Part shown: one piece after another, positions 35,300 to 44,014 of the stretch
Layout of the letters: each line of letters begins with the position of its first letter
Position numbering within the stretch: the first letter of the stretch is position 1
Origin: PALSA-270 sp963770245
GTDB taxonomy: Bacteria; Acidobacteriota; Terriglobia; Terriglobales; Acidobacteriaceae
Reading direction: 5' to 3'
NCBI GenBank assembly: GCA_963770245.1
Contig: CAVYOX010000011.1
Coordinates: forward strand, 186,001 to 250,000
Length of the DNA stretch: 64,000 nt
Notes under the pieces: generated by a model
The model's database searches: none
Told to the model about the DNA's origin: nothing
Seen by the model: only the letters and a program-made list of their open reading frames with translations
Program-made: the position numbers and the translations under genes

Positions 35300-35489
35300 G
35301 ACCCGCCCGTAGCTCAATCGGATGGAGCATCTGCCCTCGGAGTGGCAGCTCCCAACACGGTAACCTCTCCATACAGCGAGTTACGGGGATCTCCGAAGGC
35401 TAAACCGCTATACAGATCGGGAACTAGGCTGTGAAAGCCGGGTAAGAATCTCCGTCCTCACCGGCCTAAACAACAGCCCCGCACGGGTC
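35300..35489 (+). ncRNA. Candidate structured RNA with a tRNA-Arg-like 5' segment
   Basis: This 190-nt gene-free stretch can be folded into many helices. They are GACCCG/CGGGTC closing the whole (35300-35305 with 35484-35489), GCTC/GAGC, CTGCC/GGCAG (35331-35335 with 35344-35348), GTAAC/GTTAC (35360-35364 with 35380-35384), GGGGAT/ATCTCC (35385-35390 with 35448-35453), and GGCT/AGCC. Its first part (35304-35342) matches 37 of 39 nt of the tRNA-Arg gene at 42840-42878. The match stops in the anticodon loop, and no 3' tRNA half follows. From memory it resembles a HEARO/IscB-type omega RNA without an ORF; I cannot verify this. The rest of the interval to 35759 has no gene. Confidence 0.5.
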
Positions 35490-35759
35490 GCTGAATGAAT
35501 TGCCGCCCGCAGGAATTTGCCGAACACGAGCGGAGGAGCACCCATGAGGACGGCCAGCACAGGACTGCTCGAGCAGGGAACTCAAGCGCCGGTCCCTACG
35601 GCAGACCGCATCCTCGCTGAAAGCGAACGAAACCTTAGCTGGAAGCTATTCCGTCCGAGCCCCAGCCGAGCGTCCAGCCGCGCGGCGCCCACCCGGAAGA
35701 GGGCGAAGTTCCGCTCCTCGGAAGAAGCCACAAAATGGCAGATGAAGGGACATCATCAT

Positions 35760-36233
35760 TCAGCGCCCAGCGGCGGTCTCCTGCACGGCAATGGCCGGGG
35801 CCGGCTGATTAATGACCAGCCAGTACAGGCCCACGCTCTTAACCGTCTCCCGGAACCGGTCAAAGTCGACCGGCTTCTGGATATAGCTGTTAGCTCCCAG
35901 TTTGTAACCGCTCACCAAGTCCCGCTCTTCTTTCGAGGAGGTCATAATAACGATTGGGATGGTGTTGGTCCGAGGGTCGCTCTTCGCCTGTTTGAGCACT
36001 TCCATGCCGTCCACTTTGGGCAGTTTCAAATCCAACAGGACTAGTTTGGGGGGATGCTCAAATGTTCTCTTCGCGAACGTCCCGCGACAGAACAGAAAGT
36101 CCAAGGCTTCTTCGCCATCGCGAGCAACGAAGATGCGGTTCGCCAGCTTCTCCCGTTTTAGGGCATGCAGGGTAAGGTCCATGTCGTCCTGATTGTCTTC
36201 CACCAGCAGTATGTCGAGATCGCCTGAGTTCAT
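35760..36233 (-). CDS. Single-domain response regulator (Rcp1-like)
   Basis: A 157-residue lone receiver domain. The acidic pair is E12/D13, the phospho-acceptor D68 in LVLLDLKLPKVDG, then MTSSKEE and the Lys in YIQKPVDF. The wording LLVEDNQDDMDLTLHALKRE is typical of Rcp1-like regulators paired with phytochrome- or CHASE-type kinases. Its ATG overlaps the stop of the upstream histidine kinase by 4 nt. It has no output domain, so it works as a phosphorelay shuttle or a partner-binding switch. Confidence 0.9.
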   Translation of the reverse strand: MNSGDLDILLVEDNQDDMDLTLHALKREKLANRIFVARDGEEALDFLFCRGTFAKRTFEHPPKLVLLDLKLPKVDGMEVLKQAKSDPRTNTIPIVIMTSSKEERDLVSGYKLGANSYIQKPVDFDRFRETVKSVGLYWLVINQPAPAIAVQETAAGR

Positions 36234-37924
36234 GATTGGCCTCCAGCCGTAGCTCTATTGCTTTTTAATTCAGCTTGTTTTCCTACACCGAGGGTGAAAT
36301 AGAAGGCTGCACCCTTATCCAGTTCCCCCTCCGCCCACACTCGACCTCCATGCTTGTGAACGATGCGTTGCACCGTGACCAAGCCTATGCCAGTGCCTTC
36401 AAACTCCTCCGCGCTGTGCAACCTCTGGAAAACTCCGAACAACTTGCCGACGTACTTCATGTTGAAGCCGACGCCGTTGTCTCGCACCATGAGGACTGAT
36501 TGCCCATCTTCCTCTCTGTGACTGACTTCGATAATCGTGTGCCTAGGCGTCCCCGTTCGTACACTTCCAGGAGCAGCGACGCGGGGACGGGTGAACTTGA
36601 GAGAGTTGGACAATAGGTTTTGAAACACCTGCTTGACCAAAACCGGATCACACTCGACTGTGGGCAGGTCCGCGATAATCCACTCCACCTCCCGCCCTTC
36701 GTTATCCGACTGTAGAATCGCTATCACTTCTGCGACAATCGAGTTCAACTGGGTTGGCTGTACACTCAGCGCATGGCGGCCGACCCGCGCGAGATTCAAC
36801 AATTCGTCAATCAGCAGGCCCATCTTTAGTGTTCCGGTCCGAATGCGCTCCAGGTAGTGTTGGGCGGTAGGATCGAGGGTGGAACCGAATTCTTCCAGCA
36901 GCATCTTGGAAAAGCCGCCGATGTGCCGCAAGGGCGCCCGCAGATCGTGGGACACTGAGTAACTGAAAGCTTCCAGCTCTTTGTTGGCAGTTTCCAACTG
37001 GGCCGTCCGCTCCACTACCCTGTGTTCGAGTTCGTCATTGAGTTCTTGGATTTCCTCCTCCGCCCGCTTGCGCTCGGTGATTTCGGACCGTAGGGCCGCC
37101 GTCCGCCGGTCAATGCGCTGCTCCAACTCGGCGTTTTGGGCGCTGATCTGCGCCCGCGCCCGTGCGCTGACGGCAATTTCGCGATTGACGGCGAGCCTGG
37201 CAAGCGCCAACAAGCCGGCCCCTGTGAAAATGCCCAGGACAATGATGAAACTCGTTGAACGCCGTCCCCCGTTGGTTCTTTGGGTGCGCTGGCTCAACAG
37301 TTGCATCTCGTCAGCCTGCATTGCTTGAGTTGTAGCGCGAACCCCATCCATGAGTCTCTCGGCCTCTAGAACTTCGGGGGCGGGGGGAACTGCGTCGGTT
37401 TGCTGGCGTTTGGCGATCGTGCGTTCGGCGAATTCAAGCGTCGCGCGGATCTGCGCCTTGAGCACTTCTAGTTGTCGTTGCTGATTCGGATTGTCCGATG
37501 TTAAATCGCGCAACGCGTCCTCGTCCTGCGCGACGGAGCGTCTCGCTGTTTCGTAGTGCGCCAGCAGCGGGTCTTGCCCAGTCAAGACAAATGTCCGGGC
37601 GCTGCTTTCCGCTTCGATCACATGTTCGGACGTAAGCTCCAGCGCACCAATCACGGCGTAGGTGTGGGCTACCCAGTCGGCATCATCTCCCGCTCGCCGG
37701 GCGCCACGCCAGGACGAAAAGCCGATGAAGATTGTCAGAAGCAGAGCTACGACGAAACCGCCGGTGACTCTGCGCCGGAGTGTGGCCTCGATCGGCACAT
37801 CGAATTGTTTGGAGAATTGCACGATCCCGGCTTTGTCGTTATTGGTAAGTAATCGGTAAAGACCGCCAAAGGCATCGGAACAGTGATGCGGATTGCCTCC
37901 AGCAGTGCCGACCGATTGGCGCAC
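36230..37924 (-). CDS. CHASE3-type sensor histidine kinase
   Basis: A 564-residue membrane kinase. A membrane segment at about residues 53-70 is followed by a CHASE3-like helical periplasmic region (SSARTFVLTGQDPLLAHYETA), a second membrane segment near residue 230, a coiled coil (ERKRAEEEIQELNDELEHRV), HisKA with FSYSVSHDLRAPLRHI, and HATPase_c with NLLSNSLKF, VRDNGVGFN and GTGIGLVTVQRI. The start is GTG at 37924 after GAGGG; GTG at 37822 is possible. The stop overlaps the next receiver gene, which is probably its partner. Confidence 0.9.
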   Translation of the reverse strand: MRQSVGTAGGNPHHCSDAFGGLYRLLTNNDKAGIVQFSKQFDVPIEATLRRRVTGGFVVALLLTIFIGFSSWRGARRAGDDADWVAHTYAVIGALELTSEHVIEAESSARTFVLTGQDPLLAHYETARRSVAQDEDALRDLTSDNPNQQRQLEVLKAQIRATLEFAERTIAKRQQTDAVPPAPEVLEAERLMDGVRATTQAMQADEMQLLSQRTQRTNGGRRSTSFIIVLGIFTGAGLLALARLAVNREIAVSARARAQISAQNAELEQRIDRRTAALRSEITERKRAEEEIQELNDELEHRVVERTAQLETANKELEAFSYSVSHDLRAPLRHIGGFSKMLLEEFGSTLDPTAQHYLERIRTGTLKMGLLIDELLNLARVGRHALSVQPTQLNSIVAEVIAILQSDNEGREVEWIIADLPTVECDPVLVKQVFQNLLSNSLKFTRPRVAAPGSVRTGTPRHTIIEVSHREEDGQSVLMVRDNGVGFNMKYVGKLFGVFQRLHSAEEFEGTGIGLVTVQRIVHKHGGRVWAEGELDKGAAFYFTLGVGKQAELKSNRATAGGQS

Positions 37925-37960
37925 AGCCTACCCTCGGACCCCTCGTGGCCCGACTTGTTG

Positions 37961-38071
37961 CTATGAGGGCAAGACCTTTCCCGGCCACCTACTCGGCAGG
38001 GTTGCGTGAATCACATCCACCAGCTCGTTATGGTCTGTGATCAGCAAGACATGAGTATGCCGGTTGTTCAT
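37961..38071 (-). CDS. Short ORF, truncated receiver-domain remnant
   Basis: A 36-codon ORF whose ATG overlaps the upstream receiver's stop as ATGA. It reads MNNRHTHVLLITDHNELVDV..., which looks like the first strand and helix of a receiver domain (compare VLLIDDDxELV), then stops at TAG. The acidic pair is reduced to one Asp. The remaining receiver is missing, and the CHASE3 kinase begins 37 nt later. Either a decayed gene or a short coupling ORF. Confidence 0.35.
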   Translation of the reverse strand: MNNRHTHVLLITDHNELVDVIHATLPSRWPGKVLPS

Positions 38072-38505
38072 CGATCCTCCGTGCATGGTAGACGTGCCAA
38101 CCCCAACCAGAATTCGCCGATGGAGGTCACGGCAGAGATGAGGCCGTGCAGATTGCCGGGTTTGCTCACATAGCAGTTCGCTCCCAGTTCATAACTGCGC
38201 ACAATGTCTTGCCGCGCCTCGGACGTGCTGAAGATCGCAATCGGAATCGTCCGCAGGAGCCGGTCGGCTTTGACTTCGGCTAGCACATTGCGACCGTCCT
38301 TCTTGGGCAGGTTTAGGTCAAGAATCACGAAGTCGGGAAGACGCGCATTGGCATACTTTCCCTCCCGGCGCAAAAAAGCGATCGCCTCCACGCCGTCGGT
38401 TACAGCGTGGATGTGACTCGGAGAGCCATCGCGCGACAACACTTCGCTGGTCAAGTCCGTATCTGCGGGATTGTCGTCTACGAGCAAGATCTCGGTCGTT
38501 CTCAT
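38068..38505 (-). CDS. Single-domain response regulator
   Basis: A 145-residue receiver with acidic pocket D10/D11, phospho-acceptor D63 in FVILDLNLPKKDG, the switch Thr/Ser in FSTSEAR and YVSKPGN with the conserved Lys. There is no output domain. It lies 2 nt after the receiver-kinase gene, so it is a likely target of that kinase. It is the same Rcp1-like class as the receiver at 35760 but not a close duplicate. Confidence 0.9.
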   Translation of the reverse strand: MRTTEILLVDDNPADTDLTSEVLSRDGSPSHIHAVTDGVEAIAFLRREGKYANARLPDFVILDLNLPKKDGRNVLAEVKADRLLRTIPIAIFSTSEARQDIVRSYELGANCYVSKPGNLHGLISAVTSIGEFWLGLARLPCTEDR

Positions 38506-38507
38506 GC

Positions 38508-39824
38508 TTATGCCCCCTGCGTTGTCCAGGAAGATGTTTCGCTGGGCAGGGTAAATTTGAAGTGACAGCCGGGTTTCGCTTGAGCTTCGATCCAGATCTT
38601 TCCGCCGTGGCGTTCGATGATTTTCTTGCAGATCGACAGACCGATCCCATTGCCTGGATATTCGCTTCGAGTGTGCAAACGCCGAAAGATGACAAAAATG
38701 TCTTGCCAGTTCTCGGGTGGGATGCCGATGCCATTGTCGGAAACCGACAGAACCCAGTTGTGTTCTTTTTGTTCGGAATCGATTTGAATCACGGGTGTTT
38801 CCGCGCCGTGAAACTTGATGGCGTTTGCGATCAGGTTCTGAAACACCTGCGTCAGTTGTCCAGGGTCGGCCATGACCACAGGCAAACCATTCCAGTTCAC
38901 GGCTGCGCCGCTCTCCAGGACCGCGGCCTGCAGGTTCTCGAGGGCTTGCTCCACCACCGCGCGACAGTCAGTCGCCCTGGGTTCAATCTCCGCTTTGCCG
39001 ACCCGCGAAAATCTCAGCAAGTCCTGAATCAGAGCCTGCATGCGGGTTGCACCGTCCACCGAGTAGGCGATATATTTGTCGGCCTGCTCGTCGAGCCTGC
39101 CGCGATATCGTTCCGCCAGGAGTTGGGTGTAGGTGGCAATCATGCGCAATGGCTCCTGCAGGTCATGCGATGCCACGTATGCAAACTGCTGCAGCTCCGC
39201 GTTGGAGCGAGCCAGCTCTTCTTCAGATTGGTGACGCTGTTTCCGAAGTCGCTTTTCTTCCAAAGCCCTGCGGACCGACGTCGGCAGCCGGGCGAGATGG
39301 TCTTTCAAGACACAATCGGTGGCGCCCCGCTTGATGCACTCCACCGCCTTCTCCTCGCCAAGGTAACCGGTCACCACAATCAACGGCACATCCAGATTTT
39401 CACGACGCAGAAGTGCAAGCGCCTCCATCCCGCTCCATTGCGGCAGGTTGTAATCTGCAAGGATGAGGTCGTAAGCGGTCGCTTGTATACGCAACGTGAA
39501 CTCCTCGGCGGTTTGAACCACATCGTTCGAGACGTCAAACCCATCCTTCCGTAATGCAAGCAACACCAACTCGACGTCGGCCGGATTGTCCTCCACCAGC
39601 AATAGGCGCAATTTGGCGCTGGCCTTGGGTGAAGTATCATTCGAAGTGCAATCCTGAGCACTCGCCGACTGTTTGCCTGGCGCAGTTTGGGGGTACTCGC
39701 CGGCGGCTGTTCCCGGCTTCCAGGACTGAGCAGTGGAGCGAGAGGAACGAACCGCGGATAACTTTTCAGTCGTACAGACCTCGATCCCTCCGAACCTGAG
39801 TAGTTTCAAGCAGCAGAAACCCAT
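38508..39824 (-). CDS. Receiver-histidine kinase (soluble, REC-HisKA-HATPase)
   Basis: A 438-residue soluble kinase. About residues 72-190 form a receiver domain (LRLLLVEDNPADVEL, ILADYNLPQWSGMEAL with the phospho-acceptor Asp). HisKA carries FAYVASHDLQEPLRMI, and HATPase_c has NLIANAIKF, VSDNGIGIPP and GNGIGLSICKKI. I chose the ATG at 39824 because a sigma-54 promoter ends 14-25 nt before it. A TTG start 138 nt upstream would overlap that promoter. It is the first gene of a five-ORF minus-strand run. Confidence 0.88.
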   Translation of the reverse strand: MGFCCLKLLRFGGIEVCTTEKLSAVRSSRSTAQSWKPGTAAGEYPQTAPGKQSASAQDCTSNDTSPKASAKLRLLLVEDNPADVELVLLALRKDGFDVSNDVVQTAEEFTLRIQATAYDLILADYNLPQWSGMEALALLRRENLDVPLIVVTGYLGEEKAVECIKRGATDCVLKDHLARLPTSVRRALEEKRLRKQRHQSEEELARSNAELQQFAYVASHDLQEPLRMIATYTQLLAERYRGRLDEQADKYIAYSVDGATRMQALIQDLLRFSRVGKAEIEPRATDCRAVVEQALENLQAAVLESGAAVNWNGLPVVMADPGQLTQVFQNLIANAIKFHGAETPVIQIDSEQKEHNWVLSVSDNGIGIPPENWQDIFVIFRRLHTRSEYPGNGIGLSICKKIIERHGGKIWIEAQAKPGCHFKFTLPSETSSWTTQGA

Positions 39825-39848
39825 CGAGCTGTCAGGGGGAGAACGTTG

Positions 39849-39864
39849 AGCAACGGCCTTGCCA
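39849..39864 (-). promoter_or_regulatory. Sigma-54 promoter before the kinase operon
   Basis: On the minus strand the sequence TGGCAAG-GCCG-TTGCT matches the -24/-12 consensus (TGGCACG-N4-TTGCW) at all but one base, with correct GG-GC spacing. Transcription would begin near 39838, 14 nt before the kinase ATG. The rest of the 39825-40357 interval has no gene. The neighbouring NtrC-type gene is the obvious activator candidate. I also saw a TTGC...GCAA inverted repeat near 40069-40087, as a possible but weak activator site. Confidence 0.7.
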
Positions 39865-40357
39865 AGAACACCAGGACAAGGCCCAAAGTAAACAGATCCG
39901 TGGAGAACAGGAGTAACCTTCAGTTCGCTTGTATCGTGAATTGTCCACGTGAAGATTCCCAAAGTATTCGTTGGCGGAGGGCTATGGCGTCACCGCAGGA
40001 GCGTGTGCAAGATCTCGGTGAAGCCTGCCGTTTGGAGCTATGTGTGCACGGAGGCTGCCAAACATTTGCCAGCAGACCCTGCAAGGGTAGGAACTAACTG
40101 AAGTCATTATCCTAGAGGGCTTTACCAGTGTTGAAACCCACACTGCAGCCGGCGGTGGCTGCTGCACAGAGACTGGCAGTGAGTCCATGGTTTGGATTCG
40201 CGGCCATGCGGTGGACGAAACCTAACCCTGTGCGACCAATCGCAGATTCACAACGCCAAGTTACGGTTACCGGAGCTAAACTGAAAGAGAGTTGCCCGGT
40301 CTTGGGATGGTAGATGTCCCGTTTTTGTCCGATTTCGAGAGCATCCCAAACCGCTGC

Positions 40358-41809
40358 CTAGGAAATATGAAAATGGAGATGCGACGAACTGTCGCCGGTG
40401 AGCAACTCCGCAATTTTCGCAGCAACTGGCGCATTTGAACCAGGAGTCGGTGGTTCGGCTTTTGTGCCGGGGTTTATTCGATATTGTCTTATTTTGCTGT
40501 AAAGCGAACTACGAGGGATGCCTAGTCTCTTGGCGGCTTCTGGGACCTGACCCCCTAGAATCTTTAATACCCTCGTGATGTAGGTCTTTTCGACCTCTAC
40601 CAATGTCGTGATGCATCCGTCTTCGAATCGATCGCAGTCGGTGCGCACATCGAAATGAAGGTCCCTGGCGGTCAGCAGTTTTTGGTCGCCCAGCAGGACT
40701 GCTCGCTCCAGGATGTTTCGTAGCTCTCGAACATTACCCGGCCATGGATAGGCTTGGAGATAGCGCATTGCCTCGTCGGAGATCTCCGCGCGTTGCACAC
40801 CCAAATCGATGCTCACCCGCTCAAGAAGGCGTGCAGCTAACAGCGGAATGTCCTCTACCCGCTCCCGAAGCGGAGGCACAGAAAGAGAGATCGCGCTAAT
40901 ACGAAAATACAGATCAGCACGGAAGGTCTTATGATGTACCAGCTCGAGTAGATCCCGGTGGGTAGCAGCGATAAGGCGGACGTCCACGAGCCTCTCTCGT
41001 ACGTCACCCAGCCGACGAAAATTCTTCTCTTCCAGCACCTTCAAAAGCTTGGGTTGCACTTGCAGATCCAAGTCCCCGATTTCGTCTAGGAAGGTGGTCC
41101 CCTTATGACTGATCTCCAATAGGCCCACTTTTGTCTGGACGGCTCCAGTAAATGCGCCTTTTTCATGGCCGAAGAGTTCAGTTTCCAGCAGTTCCTTAGA
41201 AAGCCCGGCGCAATTCAAATCCACGAATGGCCGCGCTCCCCTGGGGCCGTTCTGATGCAACCAGTGTGCTAAGACGCCCTTACCAGTTCCTGTTTCGCCT
41301 TGAATTAGCATCGGGCTGTTGGCGTTTAGGACTTTGTGGGCAACCTCCTCCAGCTGGCGTATGCTCGCACTCTTGCCGACGAAGGGATCTGGAACGTCAT
41401 GCAAACCACGACTCTTGTCGGCGAGCTGTATCTGACGAATCCTATGGTTTTCGAGACTGCGTTGAAGGAGTATGTAGAGAGTGGTTAAGTCAGTCGGCTT
41501 GGTCAGAAACTGGTCCGCTCCCAACTTGACGGCCTCGACCGCCAGCTGGATTGAGCCTTGTCCCGTAAGGATAATTACGGGCATCGTCGGGTCGATGGTC
41601 TTTACCCGAGTCATCAAGTCAAGAGCATTTCCGTCAGGCAACTCGTAATCGAGAATGGTTGCGTCTGGGCGTTGGGTGCGGCAGATATGCTCAGCTTCTC
41701 GGCAGTTCCGAGCGGTCAATGCTCTCAAGCCCTTTGTGGATAGGAATTCCGCTAGGGCCTCGCGCTGCCGTACATCACCCTCAACAATTAAGATCGCCTC
41801 TTCACGCAT
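40358..41809 (-). CDS. NtrC-family sigma-54-dependent response regulator
   Basis: A 483-residue REC-AAA+-HTH activator. The receiver has D54 (ATILDYELPDG), but its acidic start is E10-G-D12 rather than the usual pair. The AAA+ core has the Walker A GETGTGKG, the sigma-54 loop GAFTGA, Walker B TTFLDEIGDLD and the R-finger region. A Fis-type HTH (AAKRLGIPRSSLYSKI) ends the protein, with a low-complexity tail. It probably drives the sigma-54 promoter at 39849-39864 after phosphorylation by one of the nearby kinases. Confidence 0.93.
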   Translation of the reverse strand: MREEAILIVEGDVRQREALAEFLSTKGLRALTARNCREAEHICRTQRPDATILDYELPDGNALDLMTRVKTIDPTMPVIILTGQGSIQLAVEAVKLGADQFLTKPTDLTTLYILLQRSLENHRIRQIQLADKSRGLHDVPDPFVGKSASIRQLEEVAHKVLNANSPMLIQGETGTGKGVLAHWLHQNGPRGARPFVDLNCAGLSKELLETELFGHEKGAFTGAVQTKVGLLEISHKGTTFLDEIGDLDLQVQPKLLKVLEEKNFRRLGDVRERLVDVRLIAATHRDLLELVHHKTFRADLYFRISAISLSVPPLRERVEDIPLLAARLLERVSIDLGVQRAEISDEAMRYLQAYPWPGNVRELRNILERAVLLGDQKLLTARDLHFDVRTDCDRFEDGCITTLVEVEKTYITRVLKILGGQVPEAAKRLGIPRSSLYSKIRQYRINPGTKAEPPTPGSNAPVAAKIAELLTGDSSSHLHFHIS

Positions 41810-42838
41810 ACTTCGCTGCCCCTTCTACGACACAGACAAGTGGCCGCTTGCGGTGATACCGTGCCCGCTCCGCTCAAAGCTTGCAATCCTCAGTCTAATC
41901 GTTCTTTTTCGGGGTTTCGCCTGATAACAATATTGTCGCAAGTTACGTCCGTAACGTAACTCGACGCTCGGCCCATAAAGTTTTGAGCGATGGTCGCCTC
42001 AAGAGTCCGCATCGTGGGAAGCGCTTGTAAACCCTGTCTGTCCTAGGTCCACATTCCGGACACAAGTCGAGCGGCCGCCCATGGTCGAACTGAATCTATG
42101 ACCCAGTGCTGAAAAACGAAGGAATTCTGGTCTGGCAAGGGAAAATGTTGGCTAACCCTTGACCGAGATATCGAGGTGAGAGTTCGAACTCGATGGGGAT
42201 CTGGCTTCGCTCGCTGGATTTGAGAATAACGCCGATGCAGATGACGAGTTTAGACGATGAGCATGACGATGCATGAATGCCTCCCGGAGAAGGGGAGCCC
42301 GCCGAAGCGTTGTTGGTGATTGTGCGGAATCGAGTGGCTGCGATCCCCGCCGTCAGCGGGGCGTTTCTGTCTATCGGCAACAGAAGCGGGCGTTTTCCAT
42401 CGGAGGTCGGGTGCAGCTTACCGCGCCCTTGCGCGAGCTGAGGCAGCGAGCGGTGAATTAGGAACAGATGAATTAGGAACAGTCGAGGGTATCGGTCGGG
42501 ATGGACGGCTCAGTCTAAAGGTGGACGGCGGCCGCGACGTGCGGCTCGATCCGTGCCTGCATCCCCCATCTCGATCATGGCTATGCCGTCACGAGTCATT
42601 CCAGGGTCAGACGGCGGACCGCATATTGATCCACGTCGATACCGAGTTGGCTGTAAGTTGCTCGCGCACGTTCTTGCCGGTCTCAAGGTTATACTGGTAG
42701 GTATTCTTGGAGCCAACCCATGACGGACCGTCGACCCGAATCGAGCCAGGCTGTTCTCGTTGGCCCAGGGGCGGCCTCCTCAACAGGTCACTTTATAACG
42801 CAGGAGCTGGGTAAAAGCTGGGTAGGTCATCGTAAGTC
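41810..42838. other. 1-kb gene-poor interval
   Basis: No convincing gene. Points seen: a perfect inverted repeat AGTTACG-N7-CGTAACT at about 41940-41960, 130-150 nt upstream of the NtrC-type gene; a two-copy direct repeat of TGAATTAGGAACAG near 42450-42480; a CCCCGC/GCGGGG hairpin near 42345. Short open frames here (for example 42277-42441 plus, and a minus frame ending near 42610) match no family I know. The base composition is lower in GC than the neighbours around 41.9 kb. Confidence 0.5.
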
Positions 42839-42915
42839 GCGCCCGTAGCTCAATCGGATAGAGCATCTGCCTTCGGAGCAGAGGGTTGGGGGTTCGAGTC
42901 CCTCCGGGCGCACCA
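42839..42915 (+). tRNA. tRNA-Arg (anticodon TCG)
   Basis: All four arms fold: acceptor GCGCCCG/CGGGCGC, D-stem GCTC/GAGC, anticodon stem TCTGC/GCAGA with loop CTTCGGA (anticodon TCG, reading CGA), and T-stem GGGGG/CCCTC with loop TTCGAGT. The 3' ACCA is encoded. Its 5' half is nearly identical to the start of the structured RNA candidate at 35304-35342. A strong terminator follows at 42996. Confidence 0.95.
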
Positions 42916-42995
42916 CTCGTCGAAAGTGGGGTTCTTTCGGGCTACCGCCCTACGAAAAAAAAGCTGGGCTCGACATAACGGATGTGGCTGATGCA

Positions 42996-43045
42996 CGGCG
43001 ACCGGCGGAGCGTTCCCAGCACGGGAACTCCGGTCGCCGTTTTTT
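42996..43045 (+). terminator. Rho-independent terminator after tRNA-Arg
   Basis: The arms CGGCGACCGG and CCGGTCGCCG, with an inner GTTCCC/GGGAAC pairing, make a long GC-rich hairpin around an AGCAC loop. Six Ts follow the arm. It lies 80 nt after the tRNA-Arg gene on the plus strand and probably ends that transcript. Confidence 0.9.
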
Positions 43046-43145
43046 CAGCCTTTCAAGGACTCGTTCTTTCTCGGTCATGGATATCGTTTAGGAGTCGCTC
43101 TGGCATGAGTCGCTCTGGGGAAACCTCGCGGCCGGCGCGTGTGGG

Positions 43146-43424
43146 CTAGGAACCATTGGTCTGTGATTCCCGCGCATACGTGTCGCCCGCGGCCCCTGCT
43201 GCCGCGGCCACGGCCTTTGTCTGGCGGGCGACGACCTTTTTGCCCTCCTCGACCGTATCCTTTGCACGGTTGCGGAGCTCCTGCACCCGCTCCTTGGCGT
43301 ACTGTTTTCCCTCTTCCACTTTGTCAGAGAGCATTTCCCGCGTCTCATCGCCGGACCTGGGCGCGAAAAGCAGGGCGACCGCGGCTCCCACTCCCATTCC
43401 CACAACGAATGAACTTGCTTTCAT
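43146..43424 (-). CDS. YtxH domain protein
   Basis: A 92-residue small envelope protein: one N-terminal membrane helix with the family wording FVVGMGVGAAVALLFAPRSG, then a long amphipathic coil (DKVEEGKQYAKERVQELRNRAK) rich in Ala, Lys and Glu. YtxH proteins are general-stress genes in many bacteria; molecular role unknown. GGAGG lies before the ATG. Confidence 0.85.
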   Translation of the reverse strand: MKASSFVVGMGVGAAVALLFAPRSGDETREMLSDKVEEGKQYAKERVQELRNRAKDTVEEGKKVVARQTKAVAAAAGAAGDTYARESQTNGS

Positions 43425-43790
43425 GTGAACCTCCGTTCCAACACTAGCACCATGCGCCCTCTGCGGCCACTAGGAACATCCGGTAAGAGGCGTGGTGCCT
43501 TGGGTATGGATCGTCCGATTCATTTCGGGAAGAGGCCGAGGTGCTCGATTTCGCTCACCGGGGGCCGTCGGTAGAATTTCGTGGCGACGGTTCTCTGCTG
43601 GGGGAAGGTACTGGCCCAAATACCTGCCGCGAGTTTCGCGATTGGTTCAGGCCTGCATGCGTTCAGCGCCGTCGGTACACGCTGTCGTCGGACTCCTCTT
43701 TCTTGCTTTCTTCCCGCCGTCACGCAATCCAGGACGATCAAAGCCGCCGTGCTTTTTTGTATTTTCGAGGCTGGGGAGTATCATCTGCCC

Positions 43791-43892
43791 ATGTTGACGC
43801 CGGGATTCAGACGAACGCTCGAAGCCGGATTCTGGTTTGTCGTCGGATTTGTTGCGCATTGGGTTTTGGTTCACTTCCATAATCACCCATAG
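43791..43892 (+). CDS. Possible small membrane protein (33 residues)
   Basis: MLTPGFRRTLEAGFWFVVGF followed by VAHWVLVHFHNHP reads as one membrane helix with a basic N-terminus. No strong ribosome site is at the usual distance; a GGGGAG is 13 nt upstream. The upstream frame to 43581 is open but unlike protein. The preceding interval 43425-43790 shows no other gene. It may be real but cannot be confirmed. Confidence 0.3.
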   Translation: MLTPGFRRTLEAGFWFVVGFVAHWVLVHFHNHP

Positions 43893-44014
43893 GAAAAAGT
43901 CCACCTACCAAGAGCCTGCCCGGAGGTCTCCCCAATCTGGCTTGGTGCGCGCATTTGGATTCGAACTCCGGGGCCTCGTTCCCGGGCTCCTTGCTTGGCC
44001 ACTTGGCGAGGGCC

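Noticed and set aside
33851..35317. 488-codon minus frame opposite the M61 peptidase
   Set aside because: The plus strand has a signal peptide and HExxH with Glu ligand; the minus frame has no family pattern.
42277..42441. 54-codon plus-strand frame in the gene-poor interval
   Set aside because: It has an ATG but no ribosome site, and the product matches no family I know.
42600..42790. Minus-strand frame ending in YQYNLETGKNVREQL...
   Set aside because: It reads like the end of a protein but has no clear start or known family; possibly a gene fragment.
42920..42960. Hairpin with A-run after tRNA-Arg as a terminator
   Set aside because: The A-run is on the wrong strand for a plus-strand terminator. 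The real one is at 42996-43045.
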